This document shows positions 36,137 to 46,057 of a DNA stretch of 64,000 bases, piece by piece. The notes below the pieces were generated by a model. That model had not been told where the DNA came from, searched no databases, and worked only from the letters and a program-made list of their open reading frames with translations. The DNA lies in NCBI RefSeq assembly GCF_030915465.1, contig NZ_CP133267.1:496001-560000 (forward strand). Direction: 5' to 3'. The translations under genes and the position numbers were made by a program. The DNA is from Neobacillus sp. PS3-34 (GTDB taxonomy: Bacteria > Bacillota > Bacilli > Bacillales > Cytobacillaceae). Numbering within the stretch: the stretch's first letter is position 1; each line of letters starts with the position of its first letter.

Positions 36137-37714
36137 CTATGCAAAACTTAATTTTTCAATTGCCAATAAGATTCTCTCGCGAACCTCTTCAAAATGAACA
36201 ATATCCTCATTTGGCTTATCAAATGATTCTAAACAACTTTTGCATAACTCATCAGCAAGTTCTTTATTCTTTTTAGCAAGCATGTGAAACAATTCGTAGT
36301 CTTGAACTCCCGCTCGCATTGCTTCAATTCTCATGCTGCCCCAGACTTCTTTTCCTGCGGGATAAGAAATGTGCGTGTCTCCGGGTGGGAAGAAAATATC
36401 TTTATGATTAAATGGGTCTGGTGCATCACACCAGTTGAAACCCCAGTGCAAGTATCCTTTCAAATCATACCGATAATTTCCCCAGTGCAATAATCTTGTA
36501 CGGATAAGTGGCATATCCCAAAGACGATTTAAATAAGATCCTCCTGGGTAACAACAAGTATAGAACCATAGCTCTTCTCCATTGTTTCTGATTCTCTCAA
36601 ACTTATCTCTATTTTCTTGGAGGTAGTTATTCTTTGGAATCCAAATATCAACTGCACCGTCCAAATCGTAAGTTTCGACAGCTTCCATCAAAGATACTCC
36701 AGGTAAATGCTTACGCACAATACCAGAAAGAATGCGGTACTCATCTTTGCAGGCTTCAATCGGCTCGTCGCCAACGTGTTGATGGAGCAAGTGCAGCCAA
36801 TTGTTCTCTTCCAGAAATGCTTTCCAAGCTTTTAAGTATTGACTAACAAATTCGTATGCCTCTTGAGATTTTGCAGAAACGGTTTCCCCCAGGATATTAA
36901 CGATGAAAGTAGAATCCCAGAAATCAGCCCGCGCATAAATCAGATTTCCTTCAATATGAGTGAAACCTTTTGAAAGAAACAATTCAATTAAGCGCTTTGT
37001 GCGGTCAAACCTAAATTCATAAGTTCTATCTCTGCGTCTAGAAATCTCCCTAATTTCATTTGGAATCCAAAAGTGAGTTTGTCTTGTCCTTGCCATTAGG
37101 TCGGCATACTTTTCAATCATTTCCCAATGTTCTTCAGACCACATTACCAGGTTGTGTTGAGTTGCGATATTGTCTGCTCTGTACCAGTTGGAAATATATA
37201 GATTCTTTTCTTTTGGAATGGTTATATTGAAAATCTTTAAGGAAACAGGAATTGAAAGCATAGATCCGCCCGTTTGAAGGTCAAAAGAAAAAGTGAATTC
37301 TCCCGTAAGTGCATTTTCGTCCACAAAGAAAGCCAAATACAAAGCTTCCGTCTGAGCGGTTACCTCGAACTCATTATTTGCAAGCGGCCTTAGTGCATCA
37401 TATACTCTGAAAGGAGCCTTTCGAGTTGTATATCCGTCTGCAGACTCACCTGCCTCCTCATTCACACAAAAACAAATTGGTCCTGTATTTTTTTCACAAA
37501 GGATGTCGACTTGTTGATAACCTTCGACAGAAACACCTTTTGGAGTTATGCAATCCCATTGATATTTTGTACCCACTTCCAAGTGATTTAATAAAATCTG
37601 AGTTGAAATATAAGCACCTTTTGCTGTGTTGAGCCTAATCTCTTTGTCACCATACTCTGTAACAATGCTATCCGGATACAGCCACTCATTTTGATTAATT
37701 ATCTGATACTTCAT
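36137..37714 (-). CDS. GH123-like / DUF4091 putative glycosidase
   Basis: A 525-residue protein without signal peptide. N-terminal beta-sandwich (to about 160), then a TIM barrel with the DUF4091 features: LLHQHVGDEPIEACKDEY (the D-E pair expected for substrate-assisted catalysis), DIWIPKNNYLQEN, and LHWGNYRYDLKGYLHWGFNWCD near the C-terminus. GH123 enzymes cut N-acetyl-beta-galactosaminides; DUF4091 members are related but mostly untested, so the substrate is a guess. It begins its own unit after the terminator at 37794-37827. Confidence 0.85.
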   Translation of the reverse strand: MKYQIINQNEWLYPDSIVTEYGDKEIRLNTAKGAYISTQILLNHLEVGTKYQWDCITPKGVSVEGYQQVDILCEKNTGPICFCVNEEAGESADGYTTRKAPFRVYDALRPLANNEFEVTAQTEALYLAFFVDENALTGEFTFSFDLQTGGSMLSIPVSLKIFNITIPKEKNLYISNWYRADNIATQHNLVMWSEEHWEMIEKYADLMARTRQTHFWIPNEIREISRRRDRTYEFRFDRTKRLIELFLSKGFTHIEGNLIYARADFWDSTFIVNILGETVSAKSQEAYEFVSQYLKAWKAFLEENNWLHLLHQHVGDEPIEACKDEYRILSGIVRKHLPGVSLMEAVETYDLDGAVDIWIPKNNYLQENRDKFERIRNNGEELWFYTCCYPGGSYLNRLWDMPLIRTRLLHWGNYRYDLKGYLHWGFNWCDAPDPFNHKDIFFPPGDTHISYPAGKEVWGSMRIEAMRAGVQDYELFHMLAKKNKELADELCKSCLESFDKPNEDIVHFEEVRERILLAIEKLSFA

Positions 37715-37793
37715 TCACAAGTCACTTCCATTCATTCACTTGGAAAAAATTGAGCTTATTTATTTGAGTTAAGCTTTAAATCGATTAATTTAG

Positions 37794-37827
37794 AAAAAGG
37801 TGAGTCAGATTTTCATCATGACCCACC
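37794..37827 (-). terminator. Terminator of the first sugar ABC operon
   Basis: On the minus strand GGTGGGTCA (37827-37819) pairs with TGACTCACC (37807-37799) including one G-T, then TTTTTCT. It follows the YesL gene. Confidence 0.75.
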
Positions 37828-37870
37828 CTTGAAAAAGTGACAATTATCCTAAATATTTGCTTTGAAAAAC

Positions 37871-38446
37871 CTACCAGGACATTTTGTGTAATCCTTTGAT
37901 TTCCACAAGTGTCCTGTAATTAATTCTGATGAACATATAGAAAAAAACGGCAGGCAACAAGGTAACAATAACAAATTGATGATAAGGAACGAACTTTGTC
38001 ACTGCAAATAAAATAATAAAAATCGGTAAGATTGTTTTCGGAAAATAAACCACTGAATATATGAAAGAAGTTCTTAAAAGAACGTATAACCCATCGTCAT
38101 AAAAAATTATCAATACATATGAAATCAAATTAAATGAGATAATCAATGAAATGATTATATAATTCGGGAACACACGACCAGACATAGCTAATGACCAAAT
38201 GGTTGCCATCGAGAATAGGGCAATAAAAAGGAGAATTATTAGTCTAATCCATATTTTTTTATTAAATTTCAATCCTGAAAATAATTTTCTATCTTCAATT
38301 ATATTTACTACACATCGATTCATTCCTAAAATCGAAATAGGCAAAGATACTAGAGGAATAGAAACAAGTAAGAACAAAATATTCAATACTATCAACTGTG
38401 AAATCGCCGTTAAATAATGGTAAAGTTTACTTTCTAAGCTTATCAT
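37871..38446 (-). CDS. YesL family (DUF624) membrane protein
   Basis: A 191-residue membrane protein with about five hydrophobic segments and the DUF624 pattern, LIVLNILFLLVSIPLVSLPIS near the N-terminus followed by NRCVVNIIEDRKL. Such proteins are found beside sugar ABC importers and glycosidases in Bacillus (YesL, YteU); the function is unknown. It is the last gene of the operon permease-permease-binding protein-YesL. A second one is at 61380-61985 beside the second binding protein. Confidence 0.85.
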   Translation of the reverse strand: MISLESKLYHYLTAISQLIVLNILFLLVSIPLVSLPISILGMNRCVVNIIEDRKLFSGLKFNKKIWIRLIILLFIALFSMATIWSLAMSGRVFPNYIIISLIISFNLISYVLIIFYDDGLYVLLRTSFIYSVVYFPKTILPIFIILFAVTKFVPYHQFVIVTLLPAVFFYMFIRINYRTLVEIKGLHKMSW

Positions 38447-38469
38447 TTCTAATTACCTCAAAATGAATC

Positions 38470-38498
38470 AGAAGCCAGTCTCAGGAAGACTGACTTCT
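38470..38498. other. Hairpin between binding protein and YesL genes
   Basis: AGAAGCCAGTCT (38470-38481) pairs with AGACTGACTTCT (38487-38498) apart from one mismatch, with a poor T-tract. In sugar ABC operons such a hairpin usually stabilises the mRNA upstream and lowers read-through. A like hairpin follows the second binding protein gene (62236-62267). Confidence 0.55.
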
Positions 38499-38526
38499 GA
38501 GTTATTTATACGTTAGTAATCTTTAA

Positions 38527-40173
38527 TTACTTAAGTTTTTTAACGTTTTGAGCAATAACTGCGTTACGTGACTTCTCGATGGCAGCATTGCCATTATCAT
38601 CTCTGAATTGTTTGAATGAAGCAAACGCCTGATCTACATCAGCATTAGATTTAGCTTTAAGGATTTTTACAAAAGTTTGAGCCCAATTAGTTGCAATCTT
38701 TTCTTTATTACGAGAGTCTTCAGATGTTAAGTTGGCATCCATAAACGCTGTAGCACTCTGCGTATCTGATAAGTATGGTACAGTCCAAGCATAAATTTGT
38801 TGGTCCGCAGTTGAATACTGATCGATACCGGCTAGTTTAGAAAGGTAAGACCCGTTTTCAAGAGAAAAGTTTTTACCAAAACCGTATTTAGTATCCATCT
38901 GATCTGGGTGATTGTTTTTTATATCTTTAACTGCATCGCTAAATACTGCCTTACCGCTAACCATAGTGTAGTCAGTACCCTCTCTACCGAAGTAGTTTGT
39001 AGCTTGTCCTTTTTCACTTGCAAGGTAAGTTACTAGTTCCATAGCTTTCTCAGGATTTTTACACGTTTTCGAAATATAGGTACGTGTCCATCCTGCAATT
39101 GATCCACCACTTAAAGCAACAGTCTGGGATCCTTCCTTAGAACTTGGTCCATTTATAGCTTCATAAGCTGCAGAAGGATGGGAATTTGCCCAAGCTGGGA
39201 ATAAGTAAGCGTCACCATTTAGGTTTGCACTTGCATACGCAAAATATGTTCCGTTAGATATCTTCGGTGTAGCATCAGTTTGAGTCGTTACATCTGGATC
39301 TAAAAGTCCTTGACGGTTTGCTTTTGCCAACACTTTCATCCATTTTACAAACTCTGGATCAGTGTAACGGTCATAAAGTTTACCATCTTTTACAGTAGGA
39401 ATACCAAGGAAGTCTGCCAGCCATGCGTCAGTTCCAACTGAATCAGCACCAATTGCGCTGATTCCGAAAGGAATTACAGCTTTTCCGTCGCCGCCTTTTG
39501 CATTTAATTTCTTCACAGCTTCAAGAGCGGCTAAGAAACCTTCGGGCGTGCTCATGTCAGGTGAACCGATTTGTTCATACAAGTCTTTACGAACAACAAA
39601 CGCTTCGTTACCATAAAGGCCATCTTTTGCTTGATAGTCATCCTTTGTGTACGCAAAGTTAGGATATTTATAAAGGTGACCATCTGCTGATTTATAGAAT
39701 TTTACGATCGATGGATCAGCAACATGTTTCATAAAATACGGGTCATATTTCTTAGCTAATATATCTAGAGGAATAGCAACCTTATCTAGCTCCTTGACCA
39801 ATGGGCTTCCACCATCAACTGTGATAATATCAGGCAGCGTGCCTGAAGCAATAAGAGAATTCAACTTATCATCTCCACCGCTTTTGTACGTGATATCAAC
39901 ACCTGTATCTTGTCTTATGTATTTTTCAACAGGAGTATCGAAGTGACCAGGTCCAAACCAATCCCATCCGAAAAACCAGTTAAGTGATGCCTTATTTTTA
40001 TCTTTCTTCCAACTTGGCGTCTCAGCATCCACTGTGATTTTTGCTTTTGGCAAGTGGTACTTTGCAGCATCATCCTTACCAGAAGTAGCACTTGCACAAC
40101 CTGCCAAGCTCGTTGCTAGAGCCAATCCTGTTACTGCAAGTGCAGTCTTTTTCCATACTTTCGACTTTTTCAT
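38527..40173 (-). CDS. Sugar ABC transporter substrate-binding lipoprotein
   Basis: A 548-residue lipoprotein with signal KKTALAVTGLALATSLAGC and the lipid cysteine at residue 26 (LAGC). The rest is a large type II periplasmic-binding fold of the LplA/YtcQ class (family 1, oligosaccharide), with motifs such as LNSLIASGTLPDIITVDG and YLASEKGQATNYFG near 370. It binds a poly- or oligosaccharide outside the cell. Two permease genes precede it directly. The cytoplasmic ATPase is not in the window, so a shared MsmX-type ATPase is likely. Confidence 0.92.
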   Translation of the reverse strand: MKKSKVWKKTALAVTGLALATSLAGCASATSGKDDAAKYHLPKAKITVDAETPSWKKDKNKASLNWFFGWDWFGPGHFDTPVEKYIRQDTGVDITYKSGGDDKLNSLIASGTLPDIITVDGGSPLVKELDKVAIPLDILAKKYDPYFMKHVADPSIVKFYKSADGHLYKYPNFAYTKDDYQAKDGLYGNEAFVVRKDLYEQIGSPDMSTPEGFLAALEAVKKLNAKGGDGKAVIPFGISAIGADSVGTDAWLADFLGIPTVKDGKLYDRYTDPEFVKWMKVLAKANRQGLLDPDVTTQTDATPKISNGTYFAYASANLNGDAYLFPAWANSHPSAAYEAINGPSSKEGSQTVALSGGSIAGWTRTYISKTCKNPEKAMELVTYLASEKGQATNYFGREGTDYTMVSGKAVFSDAVKDIKNNHPDQMDTKYGFGKNFSLENGSYLSKLAGIDQYSTADQQIYAWTVPYLSDTQSATAFMDANLTSEDSRNKEKIATNWAQTFVKILKAKSNADVDQAFASFKQFRDDNGNAAIEKSRNAVIAQNVKKLK

Positions 40174-40195
40174 AAATTAAATCCCCTCTCTTTTT

Positions 40196-41049
40196 TTACT
40201 CTTTTACTCCGCCTACTAACATACCGCTAATAAAGTACTTCTGTAAGAACGGATATACCAACACGATAGGAAGTGTTGTTATTACCATTGTTGCTTGTTG
40301 CAAAGCTTGCGTCGGGATTACGATCCCTGCTTTGATAGCTGATTGCGATCCGACACTCATTAACATTTGATATAAGTAGAATTGAATCGGAAATAAGTTC
40401 GGATTATCAATATACAACTTTGTAGTGAAGAAGTCGTTCCATTGTCCAACTCCGGTAAATAATGCAATAGTAGCAAAAACCGGAAAAGATAAAGGTAGTA
40501 CTATTCTAAAGAAAGTGCTGAAATATCCTGCACCATCCATTTTCGCTGATTCTTCTAAAGATGCTGGTAAGTTTCTAAAGAAATTCATGAAGATAATTAA
40601 GTCATAAAAGCTGAATAGTCCTGGAATTATATAAACCCAAAAACTATCATATAAGCCCAACGATTTAATAACTAGGAAGCTAGGAATCATCCCTCCGCCA
40701 ACAAACATCGTTAAAACACCCAGTTTGATAAACCATTTTCTGCCTAAGAGTTCAGATTTGCTCATCGCATACGCTGCAACTCCAGTAACAATTAGATGGG
40801 ATACAACCCCAATAACTGTTTTTAGAACGGAAATACCAAATGCTTTATAAATTGCCGGGTTGCTTAAAACTACTTGATAGTTAGCCAACGAGAATTTTCT
40901 CGGCAAAAATAGATCCCTCCTTTCAGCGAGTCCGTACCATCGTTGAATGACAATGAAACTATATTCATAATTGGGAGTAAAATCAATAAACTAAAAAAAG
41001 CAATAAAAATGATGTTGCAAACATTAAAGACTTTCTCACCTTTTATCAA
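40196..41049 (-). pseudogene. Sugar ABC permease (LplC/YtcP type), one frameshift
   Basis: The reading frame from the TTG at 41049 (RBS AGGTGAG, then 5-6 bp) gives an N-terminal MIKGEKVFN and first membrane segment, running to GGIYF. There one base is missing at 40907 (TTTTTGCCG); TTTTTGGCCG gives WPRKFSLANYQVVLSN, a hallmark of this family, and the frame continues to the end (284 residues). The EAA motif is EESAKMDGAGYFSTFF. Six membrane segments are expected. It pairs with the permease at 41066-42031. The break fits the GGCC pattern. Confidence 0.87.
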
Positions 41050-41065
41050 CTTTATCTCACCTGCC

Positions 41066-42031
41066 TTAAAAAATGGTTGTGTCGTTAAACTTCCTTGTTA
41101 AGAAGTTAGCAATAAGTAACATTATAATAGAAACAATTGATCCCAAAATTCCTACCGCTGTCGCGTATGAGAAATCTCCTTGTTTCATAGCCATAAAATA
41201 CACAAATGAATCAATTACTTGGCTGTTTGTCAAGTTAGACGGATTTTGCAAAACCAATGCTTGGTCCAAATTGGAGCCAATAAGCGAACTGATTCGAAGA
41301 ACGAACATTAAAGTAACGATACCTCTAATACCTGGAAGTGTAATGTGCCAGATTTGTCTAAACTTAGAGGCGCCATCTACCTTAGCAGCTTCGTATAATG
41401 CAGGGTCAATACCTGACATCGCAGCAAGATATAAAATCGTGCCCCAACCTACTTCTTTCCAAATATCAGAGAAGGCCGCAAGCCACCAATAGAGTCCAGG
41501 GATCGCAAGAAACTGAATTGGGTGCTTGATTAGATGAAGGCTCATTAAAAAGCTATTTACAAATCCAGAACTGCTTAGCCATGTAATCAACATTCCACCA
41601 AGAATAACCCAAGACATGAAATGTGGAAGATAGGAAATTGTTTGTGTCGTTTTTTTGAATCTTCCCATTCTTAACTCGTTAATAAGAATCGCCAGTATAA
41701 TTTCTAATGGGAATCCTATGATTAACTTCATGATACTAATACCTAGCGTATTACCTAGCGAATGAAAGAAAGCCGGATCTGTTAAAAAAGCTTTGAAATT
41801 ATCCAGACCTACAAACGGCGAATCAATAAATCCGTCAATCGGCGAGTAATCTTGGAAAGCAACGATCAATCCAAACAATGGAATAATATTGAAAATGATC
41901 AATAAAATGATTGCTGGCCATATCATTGTTTGCAATTGCCATTGGCCCATAAATTTCTTTCTTTTACTTAATCCATTCTGGCTTTTTCTCGGAATGACGA
42001 TTTTATATGTTTCTTCAGCCGGCTTTAACAT
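41066..42031 (-). CDS. Sugar ABC permease (LplB type)
   Basis: A 321-residue permease with six to seven hydrophobic segments and the EAA loop EAAKVDGASKFRQIWHITLPG (about residue 225-245). First of the importer genes, with the second permease 16 bp downstream. The ATG at 42031 is preferred over an in-frame GTG at 42040 because of spacing from GGAAGAGG. It would form the membrane channel with the LplC-type permease, energised by an ATPase encoded elsewhere. Confidence 0.9.
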   Translation of the reverse strand: MLKPAEETYKIVIPRKSQNGLSKRKKFMGQWQLQTMIWPAIILLIIFNIIPLFGLIVAFQDYSPIDGFIDSPFVGLDNFKAFLTDPAFFHSLGNTLGISIMKLIIGFPLEIILAILINELRMGRFKKTTQTISYLPHFMSWVILGGMLITWLSSSGFVNSFLMSLHLIKHPIQFLAIPGLYWWLAAFSDIWKEVGWGTILYLAAMSGIDPALYEAAKVDGASKFRQIWHITLPGIRGIVTLMFVLRISSLIGSNLDQALVLQNPSNLTNSQVIDSFVYFMAMKQGDFSYATAVGILGSIVSIIMLLIANFLTRKFNDTTIF

Positions 42032-42211
42032 ACTGTGCACCTCTTCCTTTCACCTATTACATAAAAAGTGATCTGCCATTTACCACACTCTGTCTCTACC
42101 AATCTATTTTGTACAAAAGTTGAGGCATACATGTCCAATTGCTGTTTCCATATCATTTTGGTTATTTTTTTACGGATTAAAACGTCCAAATTTTCAAGAT
42201 TTTAATTCCAA

Positions 42212-42226
42212 TAAAAGCGTTTTCAT
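42212..42226 (-). promoter_or_regulatory. cre-like CcpA site before the ABC operon
   Basis: ATGAAAACGCTTTTA on the minus strand fits the cre consensus (TGAAAACGCTT core, nearly palindromic). It lies about 180 bp before the permease start, where a promoter should be. Glucose repression of the operon by CcpA is the likely reason. Between it and 42031, and on to 42428, I see no other site I can support. Confidence 0.6.
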
Positions 42227-42428
42227 TTGAATGAACGGTCTCGCTCATAAATTACATTATTGATCAATATTCACGTCGAAATATTCTGTTATCTCTTCAT
42301 TTATATTTTAGTTGTAAACGGATACAGTGTCAACGTAATTATTTATAGTATTTAATTAATATAGTTTAATATTTTAATATCCCTGGTTTTCTTCATTTTT
42401 TTTGCTGAAAATGTGTATCAAATTGAAT

Positions 42429-42476
42429 AAAAAAAGGCACTAAGTGATTTTTATCTAAACAAAACTCGCTTAGTGC
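42429..42476 (-). terminator. Terminator of the GH3 gene unit
   Basis: On the minus strand GCACTAAGCGA (42476-42466) pairs with TCACTTAGTGC (42447-42437), followed by CTTTTTTTATT. Confidence 0.8.
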
Positions 42477-42498
42477 TAATATGGATTTCCAACTATTT

Positions 42499-44621
42499 TT
42501 AGTAAACAAAGCTAAATACTTTTTCCTTCATATCATTGATATAAATGTTGAAGTCCCCACGCTCAATTTGTGGCTTCAGGGAATTATCCAGATATTTCAA
42601 ATCCTCTAAAGAAAGTTCAAACTCAATTGTTTTTGAATCACCAGCAGGAACGTCAACAACCGAATATTTCTTCATCTCGCGAATTGGACGACATACTTTA
42701 GAAACTAGATCCTCGATGTAAAGGACGGCAATTTCTGTATGAACATATGAGCTAGGGTTTTCTACTTTGAAAGAAATCTTGATGTTTTCTGTTTCAGTAA
42801 TTTTGTTGCTTGAAATCTTAAAATCTAAATACTTAGCATTCGTATAAGTCAAACCGTGTCCAAACGGGAACAAAGCTCCCGATTCGATGTCTTGGTAACG
42901 ACTGCTATAACTTGAATCGTTCGCAGGTCTACCTGAATTGTACTCATTGTAGTAGATTGGCGCTTGTGCCGAATGTCGTGGGAATGACATGGTCAATTTA
43001 CCCGAAGGAGAAGCTTCTCCGAACACTAAATCAGCCACCGCATTACCTGCTTGCGTTCCTGGGAACCAGCAAAGTAAAAGTGATGGAATATCATTGATGA
43101 TTGATTCCAAAGCAAGTGGTCTTCCAGTAAATAGAACGCATGAATAAGGCTTGTTCAGCTTCTTCACTTCACGAATCAATTCTTTCTGGCTATCTTCAAG
43201 TTCAAGATTAACACTACTGTGTCCCTCTCCACTTAACTGCCAGTCCTCACCAATTGCTACTAGTACATAATCACAGTTTTGTAAAACCTCTTTTGGACAA
43301 TCTGAAAGCGATTCGTACGCGGCAATATCAGCATCAGGACGAACATTCTTCAAACCTTTCTCTAATGAAACAACATCTTCGAAACGCCCTTTACACATCC
43401 AGTTTCCAAGCAATTCGTTTGTTTTAGCGAATGGCCCAACTACGACAACTTTCTTATGCTCAAGCTTAATTGGTAAAGCATTGCCTTCGTTCTTCAAAAG
43501 CACGCAAGATTTCTTCGCTGACTCGCGAGCAAATTCAATGAATTTCTGATTTAAAAGAACATCATTTTCTGCATCCTCATTAACATAAGGATTTTCGAAA
43601 AGTCCTAAATCGTTTTTCAATTCAAGAACTTTCAATACTGAGTGATCTATCACATTAAGAAGTTCAGGATTTTCTTCAAGGATTTCTTTACCGTTCTCAA
43701 AGTAAAGTGTTGAAACCATTTCGATATCGATTCCAGCTTTTAATCCGAGAACTGCTGCTTCTTTACCATTTCCAGCAACGCGGTGGTTTTGCAGCTCTGC
43801 TACAGCACCCCAATCAGAAATGACAAGATCATCAAATCCGTACTTATCTCTTAAGATATCTTGCATCATTTCCTCACTTGCTGTTACAGGAATACCGTTA
43901 AACGTATTGAATGAACTCATTACAAATCTTGGTTTGCCTTTTAATGTTTCTTCATATGGCTTTCCATAGTAGTCGAAGAATTCACGCATGGACATATCTA
44001 CAGTGTTATAGTCCTTACCACCGATTGGCGCACCGTATGCAGCGAAGTGCTTCAAACAAGCAGCAACTCCATCGTTTGATAGTTTGCCGTTTTCTCCCTT
44101 TTGATAACCTTCTACCATCGCGCGGCCAAGGTTTCCAGAAAGAATGTGGTCTTCACCAAACGCTTCCATTACACGGCCCATCTTGGGTCGCGAACCAGGT
44201 CAACCATTGGCGAGAAGTTTACGTGAATACCCGTTGCACGCAGCTCTGATGCCGTGTGTGCAGCAGCTTCTTTGATCAGCTTACTATCCCAAGAACAAGA
44301 CATTGCTAACGGGATTGGGAAAATTGTTCTATATCCATGAATGGCATCATGCATGAATACTAGAGGCACTTTCAAACGGGAATTCTCTAAATATGCTTTT
44401 TGAATGGCATTTGTAATTTTCGCACTAGAAACACCGATGATGCTTCCGATTGTGTATAAGTTGTTGTTTTCTAAGATGGCATTCGAAAATCCTGGTCCAG
44501 TTTCAATCATTTCATCGTCAACTCTACCAATGTAGTGCTCGCCAGTAATCTGACTAATTTGTCCTAGTTTTTCTTCTAAGGTCATTTCCTTTAATAACTC
44601 AATAAGTTTTTGCTTTTCCAT
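42499..44621 (-). pseudogene. GH3 beta-glucosidase, one frameshift
   Basis: In total about 707 residues without a signal peptide, so it works in the cytoplasm. The N-terminal piece ends in VDLVRDPRWAV; one added G at 44177 (TGGGCC to TGGGGCC) gives the family motif DPRWGRVMEAFGED and the rest of the barrel. The nucleophile is the D of LVISDWGAV. After it come the second alpha/beta domain (VLLKNEGNALPI) and a C-terminal fibronectin-like domain. GH3 members remove terminal beta-glucose or GlcNAc from oligosaccharides. It is the last gene of the ROK-NagB-ROK-GH4-GH3 unit. The break fits the GGCC pattern. Confidence 0.9.
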
Positions 44622-44641
44622 ATTTATTTCCCCCTATTCAC

Positions 44642-46042
44642 TTACATTGGTTGTTTCCATTCTAAATCTGGGAGGATATCTTTTTGTAACTCACACAATT
44701 CGTCAATCATAGCACAAGCTTGGTAGTAAGTTGGCGCTTGTGGATCAAGAAGAATTGCTTGAAGCAACTTCGTCTTAGATCCCTCATGATATGCTTCAAA
44801 TAACAACTTATGAATTGTACCCTGAATATGGATTGTTCCAATGAGTGCAGTTGGTAATTCAACTGTCATCGGCACTAATTCAATTCCCTTACCATTAACA
44901 ATAGCTTGTGTCTCAACTACCATATCATCTGGAAGACCCTTAATAGCACCTTTGTTCGGTAAGTTCGCCGCATTGATGACGATTTCGTCATCAAAGAAAA
45001 TAGCCTCAATGATAGGAACCCCATACTCACATGTTCCATTTACATTTTCCTTTTTATACTCAAATTGTTCTGCAATCCAAGTCTCTAATTCACTATCCCC
45101 TTCGTGCAGTTCACGGTCTACACTACCAGCGTGTGCGCAGTAAACGAATTCAGGGATTCTGGAATTCTTGTCGCCAATCTTTTCATTCGGATTCATTGGG
45201 TTATAGCGGAACTGCAATGAAAGACCCGCATAAAAATCCTCCGCCCAAGAAATGTATTCACCACAGTGGTTCGCTCCAGGATATGGGTAGTAACCATATG
45301 TATGGTAGAGTGTTCTTGAAAGTGCTAAGTGATCGAACTTAGCCAGGCGATTTGCCTTAGCTTCTTTCTCACGGAAAAGTGGATACAAGTCTTTTCCTGT
45401 GTTCTTATCCCAAATCTTTGTGAAGAAACCGAAATGGTTTAAACCGCCACCTTCTACAGCAATATCCTCTTTTTTCATTTCAAGCATTTCAGCTAATTGC
45501 TCGATACCCATATCTAGACCGTGGCAAAGACCAACAATCTTAATTGAAGTTAGGTTAGAAACAGCTTCAACTAATTTTGCTTCAGGATTTGTGTAGTTTA
45601 TAAACAAAGCGTTTGGACAAACTTTCTCCATTGTTCTAGCAATATGCAACATTGGTCCCAGGTTACGCAAAGTATGGAACATTGACCCTGGTCCACCATT
45701 TTCTCCATAGATTTGCTTACTACCGTAACGGCGTGGGATATGGAAATCTTGTGCCCAATAGAAATAACGATTTACTTCTATTGCAACGATTACAAAGTCC
45801 GCATCTATTAGTGACGACTCTAAATCGGTTGTCATCCAAATCTTTGCAGGACTTTCGAAATCTGCAAACATTTGAGTTGCATAATCATGTGTCATTTTTA
45901 AGTTTTTATCACTAATGTCCATCAGTGCAATTTCTAAATCTGTTTCTTCTCTTAATCTTTTTGATAAAACTAAATCTTGCAGTGTGCCTAATGCAAAGGA
46001 AACGCTTCCAGCACCCACTAGAGTGACTTTTAGCTTTCTCAT
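44642..46042 (-). CDS. GH4 family glycosidase
   Basis: A 466-residue NAD- and Mn-dependent glycosidase. Rossmann start VTLVGAGSVSFALGTLQDL; NAD and metal site in NYTNPEAK and GLCHGLDMG (C and H as metal ligands); GGLNHFG follows. The CHG form is unlike the CNVP of phospho-glucosidases, suggesting an unphosphorylated substrate, but subfamily activity cannot be fixed from this. It lies between GH3 and a ROK kinase in the minus-strand unit. A paralogue at 49095-50498 is divergent from it across the ROK repressor. Confidence 0.9.
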   Translation of the reverse strand: MRKLKVTLVGAGSVSFALGTLQDLVLSKRLREETDLEIALMDISDKNLKMTHDYATQMFADFESPAKIWMTTDLESSLIDADFVIVAIEVNRYFYWAQDFHIPRRYGSKQIYGENGGPGSMFHTLRNLGPMLHIARTMEKVCPNALFINYTNPEAKLVEAVSNLTSIKIVGLCHGLDMGIEQLAEMLEMKKEDIAVEGGGLNHFGFFTKIWDKNTGKDLYPLFREKEAKANRLAKFDHLALSRTLYHTYGYYPYPGANHCGEYISWAEDFYAGLSLQFRYNPMNPNEKIGDKNSRIPEFVYCAHAGSVDRELHEGDSELETWIAEQFEYKKENVNGTCEYGVPIIEAIFFDDEIVINAANLPNKGAIKGLPDDMVVETQAIVNGKGIELVPMTVELPTALIGTIHIQGTIHKLLFEAYHEGSKTKLLQAILLDPQAPTYYQACAMIDELCELQKDILPDLEWKQPM

Positions 46043-46057
46043 TTTTATATCCCCCTT

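Noticed and set aside
40196..40906. Short permease starting at MPRKFS
   Set aside because: The upstream frame supplies the missing first membrane segment and a well-placed TTG start; one base is missing at the join.
44642..46042. Naming the GH4 enzymes as 6-phospho-glucosidase or melibiase
   Set aside because: The CHG motif fits neither the CNVP of phospho-glucosidases nor the usual CHS of melibiases, so no specific name is supported.
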